Assembly: GCA_011037195.1 (NCBI GenBank)
Contig: JAAEAF010004302.1
Span: 34,904 to 98,903 of the forward strand
Origin: Triatoma infestans
Taxonomy: Eukaryota > Arthropoda > Insecta > Hemiptera > Reduviidae
DNA length: 64,000 nt
Direction: 5' to 3'
How positions within the stretch are numbered: the first letter of the stretch is position 1; each line of letters starts with the position of its first letter. The notes under the pieces are model-generated. The model was given only the letters and a program-made list of their open reading frames with translations. It had not been told where the DNA came from and made no database searches. Below, piece by piece: positions 23,501 through 35,814 of this stretch. The translations under genes were made by a program, and so were the position numbers.

Positions 23501-26500
23501 TTTAAATAAAACATGGACCCAAGGAATATGGAGGTTGACACAATTTCAGGTTAGTTTCATATTGATTTGTTAGAATTGTATATTTTTTCAATGCGGTAAT
23601 TATGACATTGAGGTTCTTTCTGATTACACTTATATGATCTATTTTTAAACGTATTTACACTTTAGCAACAGTAAAAGAAAATTTTCATATATAATTATTT
23701 GATGAAGCTCATTTCAGTTGTAAAAGACCAACATTAAATCTCTATTTGGTGGGAACATAAACTCATAAGCCGTCTGCGCTAGTCTTCTTAATTTTACAGC
23801 TTATTGAGACGGAAATAAACGTCATGTTTTATAGAGATTAGCTGACGATGTGTAATCGAACAAAGTTTACACACAATAGAATAATGGGGCATGTAACCGA
23901 TAATAAATGTCAAAGATAATAACAATATAATCACACTTATAGATTGTTATAGGTAGGAGAATATAAAGAGTTATTCTTAATTTGAAAACATTAAAAATAA
24001 AATGTACAGGTATTTTTAAGTGAACAATAAAATTGATTATCAAGAATGTTTTTTTTCCCCAAGATTGTATTTCAGAATGAAAGAGAAATATACATAATTA
24101 ATTGTTTAGAAAAGAATGCTTCTATTTATACTTGGAATTGGTATTTATGTTTTAATTAAGGATGCTTACAAAATATTTTTGTATTTTCTCTTACTGCTGT
24201 ATGGAAAAGTTATAGCAATCGTGTAAAATTTCGGAAATCATGTTTTCACCGACAATACAATGTTTTTGAAGGCTGAACACACTCTTTCTGTGTTGTGTGT
24301 GAATAAAATATTTCAAAAAACGAACAAAATTGCAGGAATCTCAAACTTGATTTTCCATTTAGGTATCTCCACCGGCATTCACACAAAGTTTTTTATCAAA
24401 AGTCTGTCAAATGGAAATTGACATTACCGCATTATTTTTTTCAGTTCTTCTCGAATATGGTTTCAACGGTTTTCTTTATAATTCGTATTAATTGTACTCA
24501 TAAATGCGTGCACTTTTATTTGTAACATTTTGCTGGGAATGATTTTTGAAGGATTCTGGAAGCGCTGCAACCTTAAGTTTTCTCTTAAATGCTACTTTGA
24601 TATAATATAGGTCTGCCACATGTATTCATAATATTAAGTTACATTGGAAGCATTAAACTCGTTAATTAAGTTACATTGAATCATTAATAGGAAATGAGAC
24701 TCTTCAAAATAGATATCTGAAGTTTTCGAAAACCGCTCCACTTATTCTGTTTAAAGTTAGAAGATTAACTGCGCTATTTAAACTTATCATTTTTATTTGG
24801 AACTGTTCTTTCTAAAAAAGATTATTAGGGAATCTGTGTCGATAGATTTCATGTTTTAGAGATTGATCAAGGCGCTGAATGCTGGATACTATGTAGCTCA
24901 ATCAAGTACCTGCTATATGCTGAAAACCAATATGTACCTTCATCATCATCTTCTTCTTCCAAATCCGTTCCCTCTTCCTCTCCGTGTACGAGGTTTATCC
25001 ATGTTGGTTGTATTTCTTTTAATCTAAAAATTTCCAGTTGTGTGAGTGATTGACCCATAACAACATAGCTAGATGGAGGAGCTGCTGCCTCCTTAGGGCC
25101 ATCAAGCTGGCCGGTATACTTAGGGATGGTAACCTTTAGCTGTGTACAGTAATGCCTTTTTGTTCTTTGTTAAGTTCTGTTGTGTGCTTAACTATTCTGA
25201 TGAATATGGAGCTGTGATGTCGCTAATCCCCAAGTTTTGCATGCATCAACACTTGTACCTTCATCATCTTATTTTTCCTCAATTTGAACAAAATTTCTCC
25301 GTTATAGCTTATTATAGCTGTCACACCATATTTTTACTTATGGGCATCTGAGATGTAAAAATTAAAATAATTGTACCGTTAATAAATAAAAATACTGTTG
25401 TTGATATTCTGATTAAAGTAGATAAATTGAAAATAATATTTAGAATTTTAATATAAATTCTTATTGTAATGGTTCCATTATATAATATATCTAAACCCAT
25501 TGTCAACTGCTAATATAATATATATATATAGCAGGTTGACCATTGGTTAGATAATTTGCTAAATTTTTATTTTGGGCTTATTCTAAATTAGGTGGGAAGG
25601 ATTTCTTGCTCGAAGTAAACTACTTAAAGTTTTTCCCATAATATTGAAGAATATGTTGGGGCAATAGTTGTTTCTGAAACTTGTACATCTAGATCTGAAA
25701 GACTTGAAAGGTCTGTTGTATGTCTCCCTTTTCTTACAGTGCTTATACATTACTTGTTAGTCCAACAATTATAGGATAATAACAGTAAGAGTGTGCGTGT
25801 AGGTGAAGTAAGTTAAACCCGAAGTTGTCCACATTGACTTCATTTGCAGGCCTCCATTTTTTGCGCCTAAGTGTTTTTGGGTTATCAGTGTGTAGGTGTT
25901 GTTTATACAGGGTTGTCTTATACAGTTACTCTGAAAATATTGTAGGGAAGCCAAGATTCCTTACGTGGAGAAGGTTTCAGAAAGTATAGCTTACCCGGAG
26001 GCAACATTGAAAAGTTCCTTACTTTGTTAAAGCTTATATTGTCATTATTTATGTTTGCACTTAAATACATTTATTTTTTAACTAAATAGGTATTAAAATT
26101 GAAACAAGCACCGGAAACAACCTGGGAGATACAAGTTGAAAGTCTTGATGAAGATGTTAATGGAGGGCGTTCAATATGTTGGCCTAAAGACTGGCTGCCT
26201 AAAGACTGCCCTACTGCCAGGATCATAGCTTTAAATTATACAACAGATCCATACCTTTGGCGACCATTTTTCTTTGCCAAATCCAAAAGGTATTTATGAA
26301 TAAATAATATTGTATGGACATTATTTGTATTACCAACGCCAAAGGATTTCCTTTTTGAAATGCACTACTGCTGAATTGGCATAAATAATGTTTATTAAAC
26401 AAGAAATTTTATTAGAATTATTTTGTTTTTTGTTAATAATTAATAACACATTTGTCATAATAGGACTGGCATGCCGGAGAGATCTTGGGAAATGATAAAT

Positions 26501-29500
26501 AACCTATTGGATATTGGTGTTGGTAAACATTCCATTATTTGGGTTGGACATTCCAAAGGGGGACTATATGTCAAGCAGATGCTTGTTAATGGTAATTTGT
26601 TATTATTTCATATAAAAATAGACAAATTTATAGCAAATTATTGCAATATTTTGCATGATGCCCAAATTACTTAGTGTATACCTGGTCGATGAGAGTACTG
26701 AAATTCCTTGCTACTTATAATGAAAACTAGAGTTTTAGAAGATTAGGATGTCTTTTTATCACAACTACAAAAAGATGAAGTTATTTCAGTTGATATCATC
26801 TTGAAGAGCAGTGTTTACTAAAGTTGTATATAAGAATTCCATAATTACATAAGTGCAGGTCAATTTAAGAAAGTAAACATTTTATTACAAAAACAGAAAG
26901 TAATAGATATAATTTACAGATATAAGTTATGATTTCAAAATTAAGAAAATATTAGGTATTCAGACTTTATGCTCTTTGATGCTGAAAAAAGGTCTCTTTT
27001 CAGCTTAGCATTATCACTTAATGTAAGTGATCATAACTACTTATGAAGTATATATTATTTCTAATTATTGAAATATAATTACATTTCAACATATAGAGAG
27101 CACACTTAGAAGCTACATATTTTCTTTAACCGAGGCACACATTTTATTACATACAGAGATCATCACCTATTTTTGAACTTTTTTTTAACTGATCAGTTTG
27201 TAAAGTTTTTAGGGTCATAAAACATATTTTCATTTTTAACAGATATAAAAGCACTCTGTTAAAGAGGCTCTTTATTTAACATTATAATGAGCACTCCCAA
27301 ATTAATAGATGGCTTTTCAAATGAGTTTATATTTTCTACAATTGTAGTAACTGCATTAAGGCATTATTTAAATTAAGGAACACTATTCGTGAAGATGTTT
27401 AATACAGTTTGTTTACATAAACTTTTTTGTTTTGTTTTTTGTAGCTTGTGAAACAGGTGAAAACAGGTATAGAGACTTAACTAGAAATACAAGGGGGATT
27501 ATGTTCTACAGTGTGCCACATAGAGGATCACCTCTGGCCAGTCTGAACTTACCATTATTTAGACAGTCCATTGAGCTAACAGAAGTTCAGAAAAGTAAGT
27601 GTACTAGATTTTTTTTTAAATTATTTTCTGTAAATACTGTAATGTAAGTATTAGCGGCCGTGTCAGATTTTCGAAATTGTGTGTCTTAAAAATGAAATAT
27701 TTTTTTTAGAATATGGAAGGTCTTAATCAGGGTAAGAGTGAACAAGATAACTCAAAAACGAAAAATTATGATTTGATATCACCAGGAGGGGGATCCGACA
27801 CCATGGTTTCGGTTAGAATCTATTAATCAAAAGCATAACACTACTGGTATTTTACCGCGTTTCGATTTCCTTGAAAGCGTTTGTAAAGATTTCTTTAAAC
27901 TTGTTACACCATTGTTGAAAGTTGTCAATTTTATTTGAAACATTTTACAAATAAAATTAGGGGGAGCTTTGCCAAATCGGCCATTTATTATAATACGTTT
28001 CTCGGAAACAGCTCAAATGATTTTTTTTTAACTTGTTTACTAATTACAAAAATAACGTTTTTTTTAAAAAAAACTATTTCGGAGACAATTGATTTTATGG
28101 GATCCTAGGTGACTGCAACATTGACTTCCCCCTAAATTCGTATGTTAGTATATCGATTAGCTCCATTAATCGATAGACCAAGGATCCTTGGAATAATTCA
28201 AGATGACCAAGTAGCTTGCAATAATTCCAAGTTTAAAGGAAAAAATTGTCAGTTGGAAGGTGAAATGTTCAAAAACAAAAAGAAAAAATTGTCAGTTGGA
28301 AGTAGGGTTGCCAGATCTAATATATTTGATATCACCCTGATATATTTTGTTCTTATTGATGCATGATATTAGACTAAATATATCTCTAAAAATGATATAT
28401 TTATCCGATCACTGCGATGATAACAATAATAATTCGTGTTAGCGCGCTCATCTCGCGCCTCACAATCATCAGTGAACAAGTAGTTGATAGTGACTATGTT
28501 GATTAGTTGATAGGAGTCTCGTTTATGGCGCGCGCATAGCTTGCGCCAGCGCATTCCGCCGGTTCTGCTCTCGCCAAGTGTGAAAAATCACAAAACTACA
28601 AATTTAGGTTACAAATACTTAAAGGGTGCTCTACACCACTGACAATCAGATGACATTGCCGTCTAGAATTTTATGGTCGCAGCTATATGTGCATTTATTT
28701 TTGTTATAAATTAACAAATTTTGAAAGATTTAAGTTGGTTTTTATTTAATAAAGTTTCAAAAAAATGTATATTTCTTTCCTAAATGATATATTTTTGAAA
28801 TCTTAATCATATATATTTACATTTTTCACCTGGCATCCCTAGTTGGAAGGTGAAATGTTCAAAAAGAAAAAGAAAGAAAAAAAAAAAAGAAGCTAAGTTT
28901 CATAATTTGTTTTTTATTCAACCAATCTTTGAAAATTAATTTTTTTTTTTTTTTATGTTATTTTAAAGATTGTAAAGAAGTATTGACATTACACAAGAAA
29001 TTTTTGGATCTTTTAAATAGTGAACAAGTGAAAATGACTGTGAAGAGCTTTATAGAAACCAGGCTTACTTTGATGGGCTTTTTATATGTTAAAATAGTTT
29101 CTGAAGAATCCGCAGGTTAGTACGTAAGATTTTTTTTTGTTTATCATTTATCACATATTTTCTTTGTTTATTTGAAGAATTTTTGGCCACCCATTGTTGT
29201 AATTGTTCAATGTAATTATTTCAGTAACTTTTTTCGAAGTAATGATTTAAGTTTAGCAGCTAATCAGCCTTGGGGAGGAATAAGAACTCTTTAAAGATGT
29301 AAGATCATTGTGAGAGCCATATCTTAGACAATGATTTATCTCACTCTTGAAGATTGAGATAAATCATTACAAGAAAAGATATGCCATTAATTCAAGGACT
29401 GATTTCATTATCTGTAATGATCGATATATATCATTACTTCATATTTTTGTGGTTTGTTTTTTTTTTTCTTTCAAAACTGGGTTTTTAATACAAAATTTCT

Positions 29501-32500
29501 TAATTTTAGATGCTGAAGTAGGAGAATTATATGGTGTGCCCTTAGATCATCGGAACATATGCAAGCCTAAAAATAGGTAAATATTTTATATATATAATTT
29601 TTTTTATTTTATTTATTTTAAAACTTGAAAAGTAAGGAGTAGTACCTTATCTCTAATACAGATAAACAGAAGTGTTCACACATAGCCTCACCGCTGTAAG
29701 TGATCGGCTCGAACGAACCATTAAAAACTATGCTGTGTCAAGAAACGTATAGAAAGTTTCGGTTAGAATAGGTAGATAATAGGAATAAGATAGAATAGGA
29801 ATGACATAGCACAAATTTTTAAGTTAATGTCAAATTTAGCAGGAAAAATGATGCATTATTAGCTGTTTTATTTAGTATAGCTAAACCCGGTCCCGCTTCG
29901 CTGTGGCTCAATCTGATTTTAATTATTAGGGAAGTATAGAAGTATTATAGTTAACATGGATTCAGCAAGAAAACAAACCATTCAAGTTAATACCCTACTT
30001 TGCGTTGCTGGGCACTGAAAGGAAAGAAATAAAAACTGTTTTTAACTATAAGTCTCTTGTTATTGTGAAGCTAGTGAATTGGATCCATGTGAGAAGCATG
30101 GATTTATCAAATTTAATCCACACTCTTGCAATGATTGTCCCTGTGCTTTGTTAATGGTCATTGCAAAGGCTAGTCGTACAGGAAACTGTAGACGTTTGAA
30201 TTCAAATGGAGTATCCGTTGGTATCATGGGAATGCGTGGTAGTAGTACATGTTCCCCTTGGTGTTTTCCATTTAAAATGGTTGCCTCAATTATGTTATTC
30301 ATTAATTTTTTTACTGATAGCCTAGTCCCATTGCATAGTCGCGGTGGATTTATATTTCGTAGAAGGATGATTGAATTTAAAAATTCTATTGGATAATTAA
30401 CTGAGTCATCGTGATTGACTACAGTATCTATGGATTTATATGTTGTTTCTTCATCAGGTATTTCATTTTGAATTGTGCAGTTTATTAAATTCACATCAAT
30501 GTTTTTGGCTGCCAATATAGCACGCTCACTAATCCATTGATAATTTCTATAATTTTGTGATAAATTTGGGAAAACTTTGGCAATCAATTCCATCAGTGGA
30601 TTTTACAATGTGACAAAAGTTTTCTGGTAATGTAATACAGTGTGTGGATTCGTCCATTTCCATGTTACCATTCCCAATATCTAACAATTGTTTTGCAAAT
30701 CGATCATCCCATATTATAAGCTGATATGATCTTAGTACTTTTCTCATCCCAGAATATTTGCTAATATTACATGTTGGAGTTTCAAATACCTGCATATTTA
30801 ATGGCAATTTCAATGCTGAATGTGCTGTTCGACCACCGTCCAAAAGAGTTGCTGCAATACCAGATGATGCAATAGCAAGTGCAATATTATTTTGTGATCT
30901 TATAGTTGCCAGAATAAGTGAAATAAGAAAAGTTTTGCCAATGCCTCCAGGTGCATCTAAGAAATATAAAAGCTGGAAATCAATAATATTTTTGATTTGT
31001 ATTTTTATTTTTATTGCAACTGTTATTATGGGTATGTTATTTTTTACAGTTTAATTTGCTTTATAAAAGTATTCTATGACTAAATTTCATGAGTAACAAT
31101 TTAATTTTTCAATTTATCCATGGTTACACTTTTAACAAATGTTACTAATTAAATGTTATTTTGATATTTTTGGGATATTTGTTCGGGAGCACCTAGAACC
31201 CCAACTCTGATTTAAAAAAAAAAATTCAAAAACCTTCCCGGGGATTACCTAATAATTTCCCAAATTTTCATGGCGATTGGATGTATGGTTTTTGAATCTA
31301 TCGAGTACAGACAGAGAGACAGACACACATTCATTTTTATATATATAAAGATTGGGTTATTAAGAGTTGAGAGATATGTTATTTAACAGATCTTGCTGTT
31401 ATGCTGATGGTATTATTTATTGTCAGAAATCAAGGATCGTTTATTATTTTAGAAATCAAGCGACATTTATAGCAGCAGTCTTTTGTCAGTTAGAAAATGC
31501 AGGCAAAGAAAAAGGGTTTCATTTTAAATAAAGGAAAAAAAAAATTAATCATTTCTAGTTTTCCCTGTTACTTGATTAGTACTACTGTTTACGATGCAAA
31601 CTTATTTCTCATATTACATAAAACTTGTTTACCCTTTCCCCTAGGTTATTTAATATATTTATCATATCGTGTAGACTTGTGGAAAGGTATTACGACAATG
31701 ATTATTACGTAACTTTAAAAATATTTGTTAATATTAGTCAATTTATAACATTGTTTTACAGCGACGAATGGTTGCCTAAGTTTAATTATAATTCTTATAA
31801 TGTTTCTTGATAACAGCATCATTTTTTAGTGGTCAGTTCGAGGTAGGTAAGAAGCCACAAGTGAACACCTCCATTTATTTCTACTAGTTTGTGGCCGGCA
31901 ATGATACTAACGCGGCGCAAAAAATGGTCACTATAGAAGCTAGTCTAAAAAATACTCCTTCTTTTAAAAAAATTCTTCAATTCCAACGAAAATATAACTA
32001 AGTGGCTGGATATTTGCAATCTGTATTTATTTCTCCTTTATACCTCAATATAATGACCAGTTGATATTCATAACTCATCTGTCATTATAATATAATAAAC
32101 TTTAAAAACAAGAAAATTATAGGAATTCAAATTAGCCATTCAAATTATAGAAACAGAAATATTTTTTCCTTGCTCCAGTTTTATAGATTCAAAAACAGAA
32201 CAAAACAAAAAAAAATTGAATAAATTAAGATGATGATATCTTTGTTTGATATAATTAGCAATATTTTCATTGTATTATAATATTTCGAAATGTTATGAAT
32301 ATTAATAAACTTATTCTTAAGCAATGTTTCTGTGTTAAATAAAACACTTGATTAATTTGCAATTAACATTACGTCAAGGTTTTATCAAAAATATGCACAG
32401 TTTAATTATTTTATTGTACTCATTCCATTTTGCAATTATTCAAGCCTGCTATTTTTACCAACTTACTCAATTTATAGTTCTGTAATATATCCATATATAT

Positions 32501-33059
32501 GTAATTTATAGTACTACAATATATATATATATATAAATGTTATCTTAGTCTGGTGATAAAAAAGTTATAAAATTAGACAATTTAAAAAATTTTTACATTT
32601 TTTTATTGAATAGCGTCCACTACTTTTTATAAGTTTTCACCTGGAGGTAAACAGTATTAAAATAATTGCGGGCAAAAAAGTTTTGTTTTATTTTTAGTTT
32701 AAATTTATTAAATATATTAAGTTATTTTTAAATAATTCGGTATCAGTATCATTTAAGTACATGTAGTTCAACATATTCCAAATTTTTATCAAAAAACCTT
32801 GATCTATTTTAAGAACAATCTCATAATGCACGTGCCTTGAGTAGTTCCCAATAATTATGTCAATTCTTACAAACAGTTTCTGTCATATGACAGTCGCAAC
32901 ATGCGTAAATTACGTTTTTCAATAACCCCAGACCCCCCAAACTACATACTTATTTTATTATATAATCATGAATTTCTATTTTATTACAGAGAGTGCTTCC
33001 TATACAAAGAACTTGTACGATTGGTTCAGGCAAACTGCTGCAGTGAGACAGAATTGTGA
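20470..33059 (+). CDS. SERAC1-like alpha/beta-hydrolase, short form without ARM repeats (9 exons, 412 aa)
   Basis: Complete split gene built from phase-compatible exons: 20470-20513, 20867-21039, 23290-23549, 26090-26289, 26464-26591, 27445-27594, 28969-29115, 29510-29576, 32990-33059 (1239 nt including stop). All introns are GT-AG. Residues about 17-38 form a hydrophobic membrane segment; an Asn run is at 98-103; the hydrolase domain starts near 132 with IFIHGIKG (His138-Gly139), and the nucleophile elbow is GHSKGG with Ser256. The C-terminal DHRNICKP (His381) matches the conserved H-x-x-ICKP of SERAC1 and is the probable catalytic His. SERAC1 is known to affect phosphatidylglycerol remodelling and cholesterol handling at mitochondria-ER contacts. 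Unlike the usual 650-residue family, only about 90 residues separate the membrane segment from the lipase domain, so the ARM-like region is absent. Lack of stops and clean splice phases argue for a functional gene. The start ATG is in GGAATGG; a 4-codon upstream ORF ends just before it. Confidence 0.85.
20867..21039 (+). CDS. SERAC1-like short form, exon 2 (membrane segment)
   Basis: Acceptor TTACAG, donor GTTAGT. It encodes the hydrophobic stretch SSYIGLLVPLIISIYCSW followed by basic residues, as expected for the N-terminal anchor of SERAC1. Confidence 0.75.
21177..21330 (+). mobile_element. tRNA-derived SINE copy
   Basis: B-box-like GGTTCGAGTCC at about 21211, then CTACCCTTAGATTTTTTCTT and ACAACTCACAATCCGGTG, ending in GTTGACGCGACTTAAATT and an A run. 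Same family as 16103 and 36225. Located in intron 2 of the short SERAC1-like gene. Confidence 0.65.
22384..22816. mobile_element. hAT-like non-autonomous element (GGGCGTAGCC ends)
   Basis: Ends CATGGGCGTAGCCAAGA and, inverted, CATAGGCGTAGCCAAGA. The flanking octamers GATGACTG and GACGTCTG agree at six of eight bases, which fits an old 8-bp target duplication. A HINE-like terminal fragment (TCTGATGTGAAACATTCACA, about 22527) sits inside. No transposase. Confidence 0.65.
23290..23549 (+). CDS. SERAC1-like short form, exon 3 (start of hydrolase domain)
   Basis: Acceptor after a T tract, donor GTTAGT. It encodes a polar linker with six Asn codons and an acidic stretch, then ADIIFIHGIKG...KTW, which matches the ADVLFIHG...KTWRQ start of the SERAC1 lipase domain. 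Confidence 0.85.
24180..24430 (-). repeat. HINE-like repeat fragment
   Basis: Reverse orientation: TTTTCTCTTACTGCTG, ATCATGTTTTCACCG, AACGAACAAAATTGCAGG. Lies in intron 3 of the short SERAC1-like gene. Confidence 0.5.
24867..25137 (-). CDS. Unrecognised exon-like ORF
   Basis: Open for 90 codons on the minus strand from about 25137 (after a possible acceptor TGTACACAG), reading KYTGQLDGPKEAAAPPSSYV, FRLKEIQPTWINLVHGEEEG and an acidic run EEEDDDEG; a donor-like GTACAT follows the acidic run. Coding-like composition. A partial echo of the acidic end (GATGATGAAGGTACAAG) lies at about 25250-25275. Family unknown; a nested gene, processed pseudogene or element fragment are all possible. Confidence 0.3.
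26090..26289 (+). CDS. SERAC1-like short form, exon 4 (CWPKDWLPKDCP motif)
   Basis: Acceptor AAATAG, donor GTATTT. It contains ICWPKDWLPKDCPTARIIALNY, clearly the family signature CWPKTWLAKDCPALRII. Confidence 0.9.
26464..26591 (+). CDS. SERAC1-like short form, exon 5 (GxSxG elbow)
   Basis: Acceptor AATAG, donor GTAATT. It contains IIWVGHSKGGLYVKQML, the nucleophile elbow. Lys replaces the Met usual in SERAC1 (SHSMGG), and Gly precedes His instead of Ser. Confidence 0.9.
27445..27594 (+). CDS. SERAC1-like short form, exon 6 (FYSVPHRGS)
   Basis: Acceptor TTGTAG, donor GTAAGT, phase 1 in and out. It encodes NTRGIMFYSVPHRGSPLA, nearly the human motif NTRGIIFYSVPHHGS. Confidence 0.9.
27650..27965 (-). 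repeat. HINE-like repeat fragment
   Basis: Reverse orientation: GTGTCAGATTTTCGAAATTG, AACTCAAAAACGAAAAATTA, ATTTGAAACATTTTACAAAT. In intron 6 of the short SERAC1-like gene. Confidence 0.5.
28969..29115 (+). CDS. SERAC1-like short form, exon 7 (147 nt)
   Basis: Acceptor TTAAAG, donor GTTAGT. Same length and phase as exon 13 of the minus-strand SERAC1. It encodes the SFIET and VSEES segments, which correspond to NFVETLP and PVESAD of the family. Confidence 0.85.
29510..29576 (+). CDS. SERAC1-like short form, exon 8 (catalytic His region, 67 nt)
   Basis: Acceptor TTTTAG, donor GTAAAT. It encodes VPLDHRNICKPKN. Length and phases are identical to exon 14 of the minus-strand gene. Confidence 0.85.
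30060..30593 (-). pseudogene. Helitron Pif1-like helicase, C-terminal part
   Basis: Contains ILLRNINPPRLCNGTRLSVK, HVLLPRIPMIPTDTPFEFKR and LQFPVRLAFAMTINKAQGQS, the conserved helicase motifs V-VI of Helitron RepHel proteins, and ends near CFSHG, where the family continues QLYVACSRV. Confidence 0.85.
30600..30970 (-). pseudogene. Helitron Pif1-like helicase, N-terminal part
   Basis: Contains the Walker A motif DAPGGIGKTFLISLILATIR (about 30931-30954 for APGGIGKT), then IASSGIAATLLDGGRTAHSA and SYQLIIWDD. It then jumps to FAKQLLDIGNG, so a large internal part has been deleted. Confidence 0.85.
32990..33059 (+). CDS. SERAC1-like short form, last exon with stop
   Basis: Acceptor TTACAG. It encodes ECFLYKELVRLVQANCC and ends in TGA at 33057-33059; it corresponds to DAFLYQRTLQFI at the family C-terminus. 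Confidence 0.8.
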
Positions 33060-33115
33060 TATTTTTATAATAAGTAAGAACATAATATATTAAAATATAT
33101 TTATTAATTTTTAAA

Positions 33116-33121
33116 AATAAA
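33116..33121 (+). terminator. Possible polyadenylation signal AATAAA of the short SERAC1-like gene
   Basis: AATAAA lies 57 nt after the stop codon. In AT-rich DNA this hexamer is common, so position is the main support. Confidence 0.35.
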
Positions 33122-35160
33122 TTTAAAAAGAGGAAAAATATAGATATTTTGCACTATATTATATTTATATTTTGATTTAATGTTATAGTTTTGTATATTT
33201 TCATAGATTGTCCAAATAATCGTATATCCATGCATTTCTTCCATTAAAATAGTAATAACTGTAATGAAATCTATAATTTACAATAAAATAAAAAAAGAAA
33301 TCAATTAAAATTTGAATATGATAAGTAATAAATTTTTTGTGTAAGAAATGACAATCACCTTAGTTAGAATTATATTTTTTGAATAGAATTTTGGCTTGGA
33401 GGTTACAATAGAAACGGTTATAATTAAAACAATATTTACAGGGGTAATCAATTTTAAATTTAGTGAAACCAAAGGTGATTAATAATTTTTTTGTAGCAAT
33501 TGTTTATTATAATAAAGTAAAAGTTGTATTTTTTATGTTTTGTCGAATATCTCTTATTTACTAGAACTAGATTTCCCGATAGTTAGGTTTATTATTTTCT
33601 TTTAATTATGTATTATGTTTAGAGTAGAATTGAAAAGTTTAAAAGTTGGATGAACCAATTAGTATAAAACTAATTATGTTTTTCTTATTCTTTATTCTAT
33701 ACATAAAACCGGAAATTATTATTTAATCAAAAAACTAATAGGTAAACTTGTGATTTAACCCGAACAGTATGTCAATATAAATCCTTCAGGTTAATTATTA
33801 GCTATTAAACAGATATCTTTTTGGAGGCTGCACATCTTAATGCTAAGCATATGTATATCTATTTTTCAGGCCTTACTTTAAGCAACAAATTTTAAACTTT
33901 CAATTTCTTATAAACCTTATTACATTCCATGTTTACCATTTTGTTTTTTACCGTTAGGAAGACTTTCTACAAGGTTGATATTTAATCTGATTTTGCTCCC
34001 TTAAACCTCTTTAATTATTTTACTCTTCATAGAAAATATTCTTTTCATAGTTGAAAAAATAGAAGATATATCGTCTACAGAGTTCCACGGACTTAGTTTT
34101 CATTTTCTTGTTAACCAGTCTCCACAGGGATTATTGTTAGCACTGACCGTAAAATTGTTTTTCAGGATAAGATTATCCAAGTTTTAAGCTTATTTTTAAA
34201 GAGTTTGTAAAATTTTTTTTTTTTTTTTAAATACTGAAACTATGGGTTAGAAAAAGGTGCCTGTAGAACTGTCAGCTTAGAAGTGAAATTTTTGAAAAAC
34301 ATCGTTTCAAGAATATATTATTTATTAAAAAAACCTGTTTTCCAAACTAATTGACTGACCTGTTATAAAATTTTTGAACTAATTTTTTTACTAATTGCGT
34401 TTATCCAGCTTCTTTTTTTTTTTTTTTTTAAATCTGTTGTACATATATTAAGATTAGTTCCTATTAAAATTTAAATATTATTTTTAATTTAAAAAACAAA
34501 ATAGTACAATATTAACAATAATACATTTTTTATTTTTTGTTTAATTTAAACCATTAAGAATATTCTTTTAAGTATTATAAAAAGGTAATTTAAAATTTAA
34601 GTGCAATAAAAGTTTATTTGTATACTTAGTATGATACTTATGAAGCAATTGAATGAAAGGCTTTTTTTTTTTAAATAAAAGTAGAGATTAATATCTTAGT
34701 TCGCAGAAATAATGACAACCAAAGAGTTTAAATATTGTTATGACAAAAAAAAAAACAAAAAAAGAAATTTTTAAATAAGCCATTTCGTTAACATAGCATT
34801 TAAGATATGTACGTTTTATGTCAAACGATTCTTTCTTGAAAAAGAAATAAATGTATATTCAAAAAAGTGACCATTTTTTAGGTTAAAACAATAATCCTAA
34901 ATCTTCCCAATTTAGTCAGTAAATTGTACTATTGTATGTAAACAATTTGAATTTATGCAAATCACAACTAATTTGCAAAAACATATATACTAATTTTTTA
35001 AAGGCCTATTTCATGTGATACTGAAATTTATAATACAGATTTGCAAAGAAACGTTTTTATTTTTTTTTTTAGGATTTTCACGTAGATTAACTTTATGGCT
35101 TAAAATGAAATGCATAAAGTTCCAGGAGGAAGTAATAAATTTAAAATTTAAAATAAAAAC
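33122..35160. other. AT-rich intergenic DNA between the two convergent SERAC1-family genes
   Basis: Long T and A runs; no gene or bounded repeat recognised. Confidence 0.4.
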
Positions 35161-35165
35161 AATAA

Positions 35166-35700
35166 TCTGTTGTGAAACACCCGACTTTCTCTTTCTGCAA
35201 TTTACATAGTTACGATTGATAATTTTTTCAAACTTATGATTTTTAGATATTTATTTGTCTTCAACATTATATGAATGGAAGATTCTAAACTTTAAAAAAC
35301 TTTAGACTTTATTGAGGAAAGCGTAAACCTCCTACCTAACCCCTCTTAAATGAAATTTCCCGGAAAAATGTTTCAAATAAAATTTATAGCTCTTAATATG
35401 TATAGTTATACCTCGTTTAAAGATAAAATCGTTAGAGTCGTTTTCTAAAAAAATCACAAAAACTGAAAAACCCATTCAGTAATTGTTGTAACGATTTTGA
35501 TTAGAACTTTATTGTCAAATCCCCTGGTATAACTTAAAACGAAATAACATGTTTGAATTTTCCGTGATTTTCCGTTTTTGCGTTATGTTATCCACACAAA
35601 CACACACACACACAAAACCGATGTCTAAAAACCACTTTTTCGGATGCAGTGGACCTCAAAACGTTTATTCACGGTGAAAAATCCATACAGTAACTTACCA
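35166..35700 (+). repeat. HINE-like repeat copy
   Basis: Starts TCTGTTGTGAAACACCCGAC, continues with AAATGTTTCAAATAAAATTT and a CACACACACACACACA run at about 35598-35614, then AACCACTTTTTCGGATGCAG. Confidence 0.65.
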
Positions 35701-35814
35701 ACACTAAGACAAAGCAAAAAAAGTATTAATGCTTTCATAAAAATGACTTATCAAAATCTTTAAATGCAATATGCAAACTACGACGGATAAAATACCAGAA
35801 ATAAAAAATATTTT

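Larger units (their letters stand above)
29875..31351 (-). mobile_element. Helitron deletion derivative in an intron of the short SERAC1-like gene
   Basis: On the minus strand it begins TCTTTATATATATAAAAATG after an A (A^TC insertion), then TGTGTGTCTGTC and GATAGATTCAAAAACCAT, a typical insect Helitron 5' end. It ends near AGCGAAGCGGGACCGGGTTT followed by AGCTA. Between are Pif1-type helicase pieces. The Rep domain and the middle of the helicase are missing. It is antisense to the host gene. Confidence 0.75.

Noticed and set aside
30079..30396. 105-codon plus-strand ORF
   Set aside because: Antisense shadow of the Helitron helicase on the minus strand.
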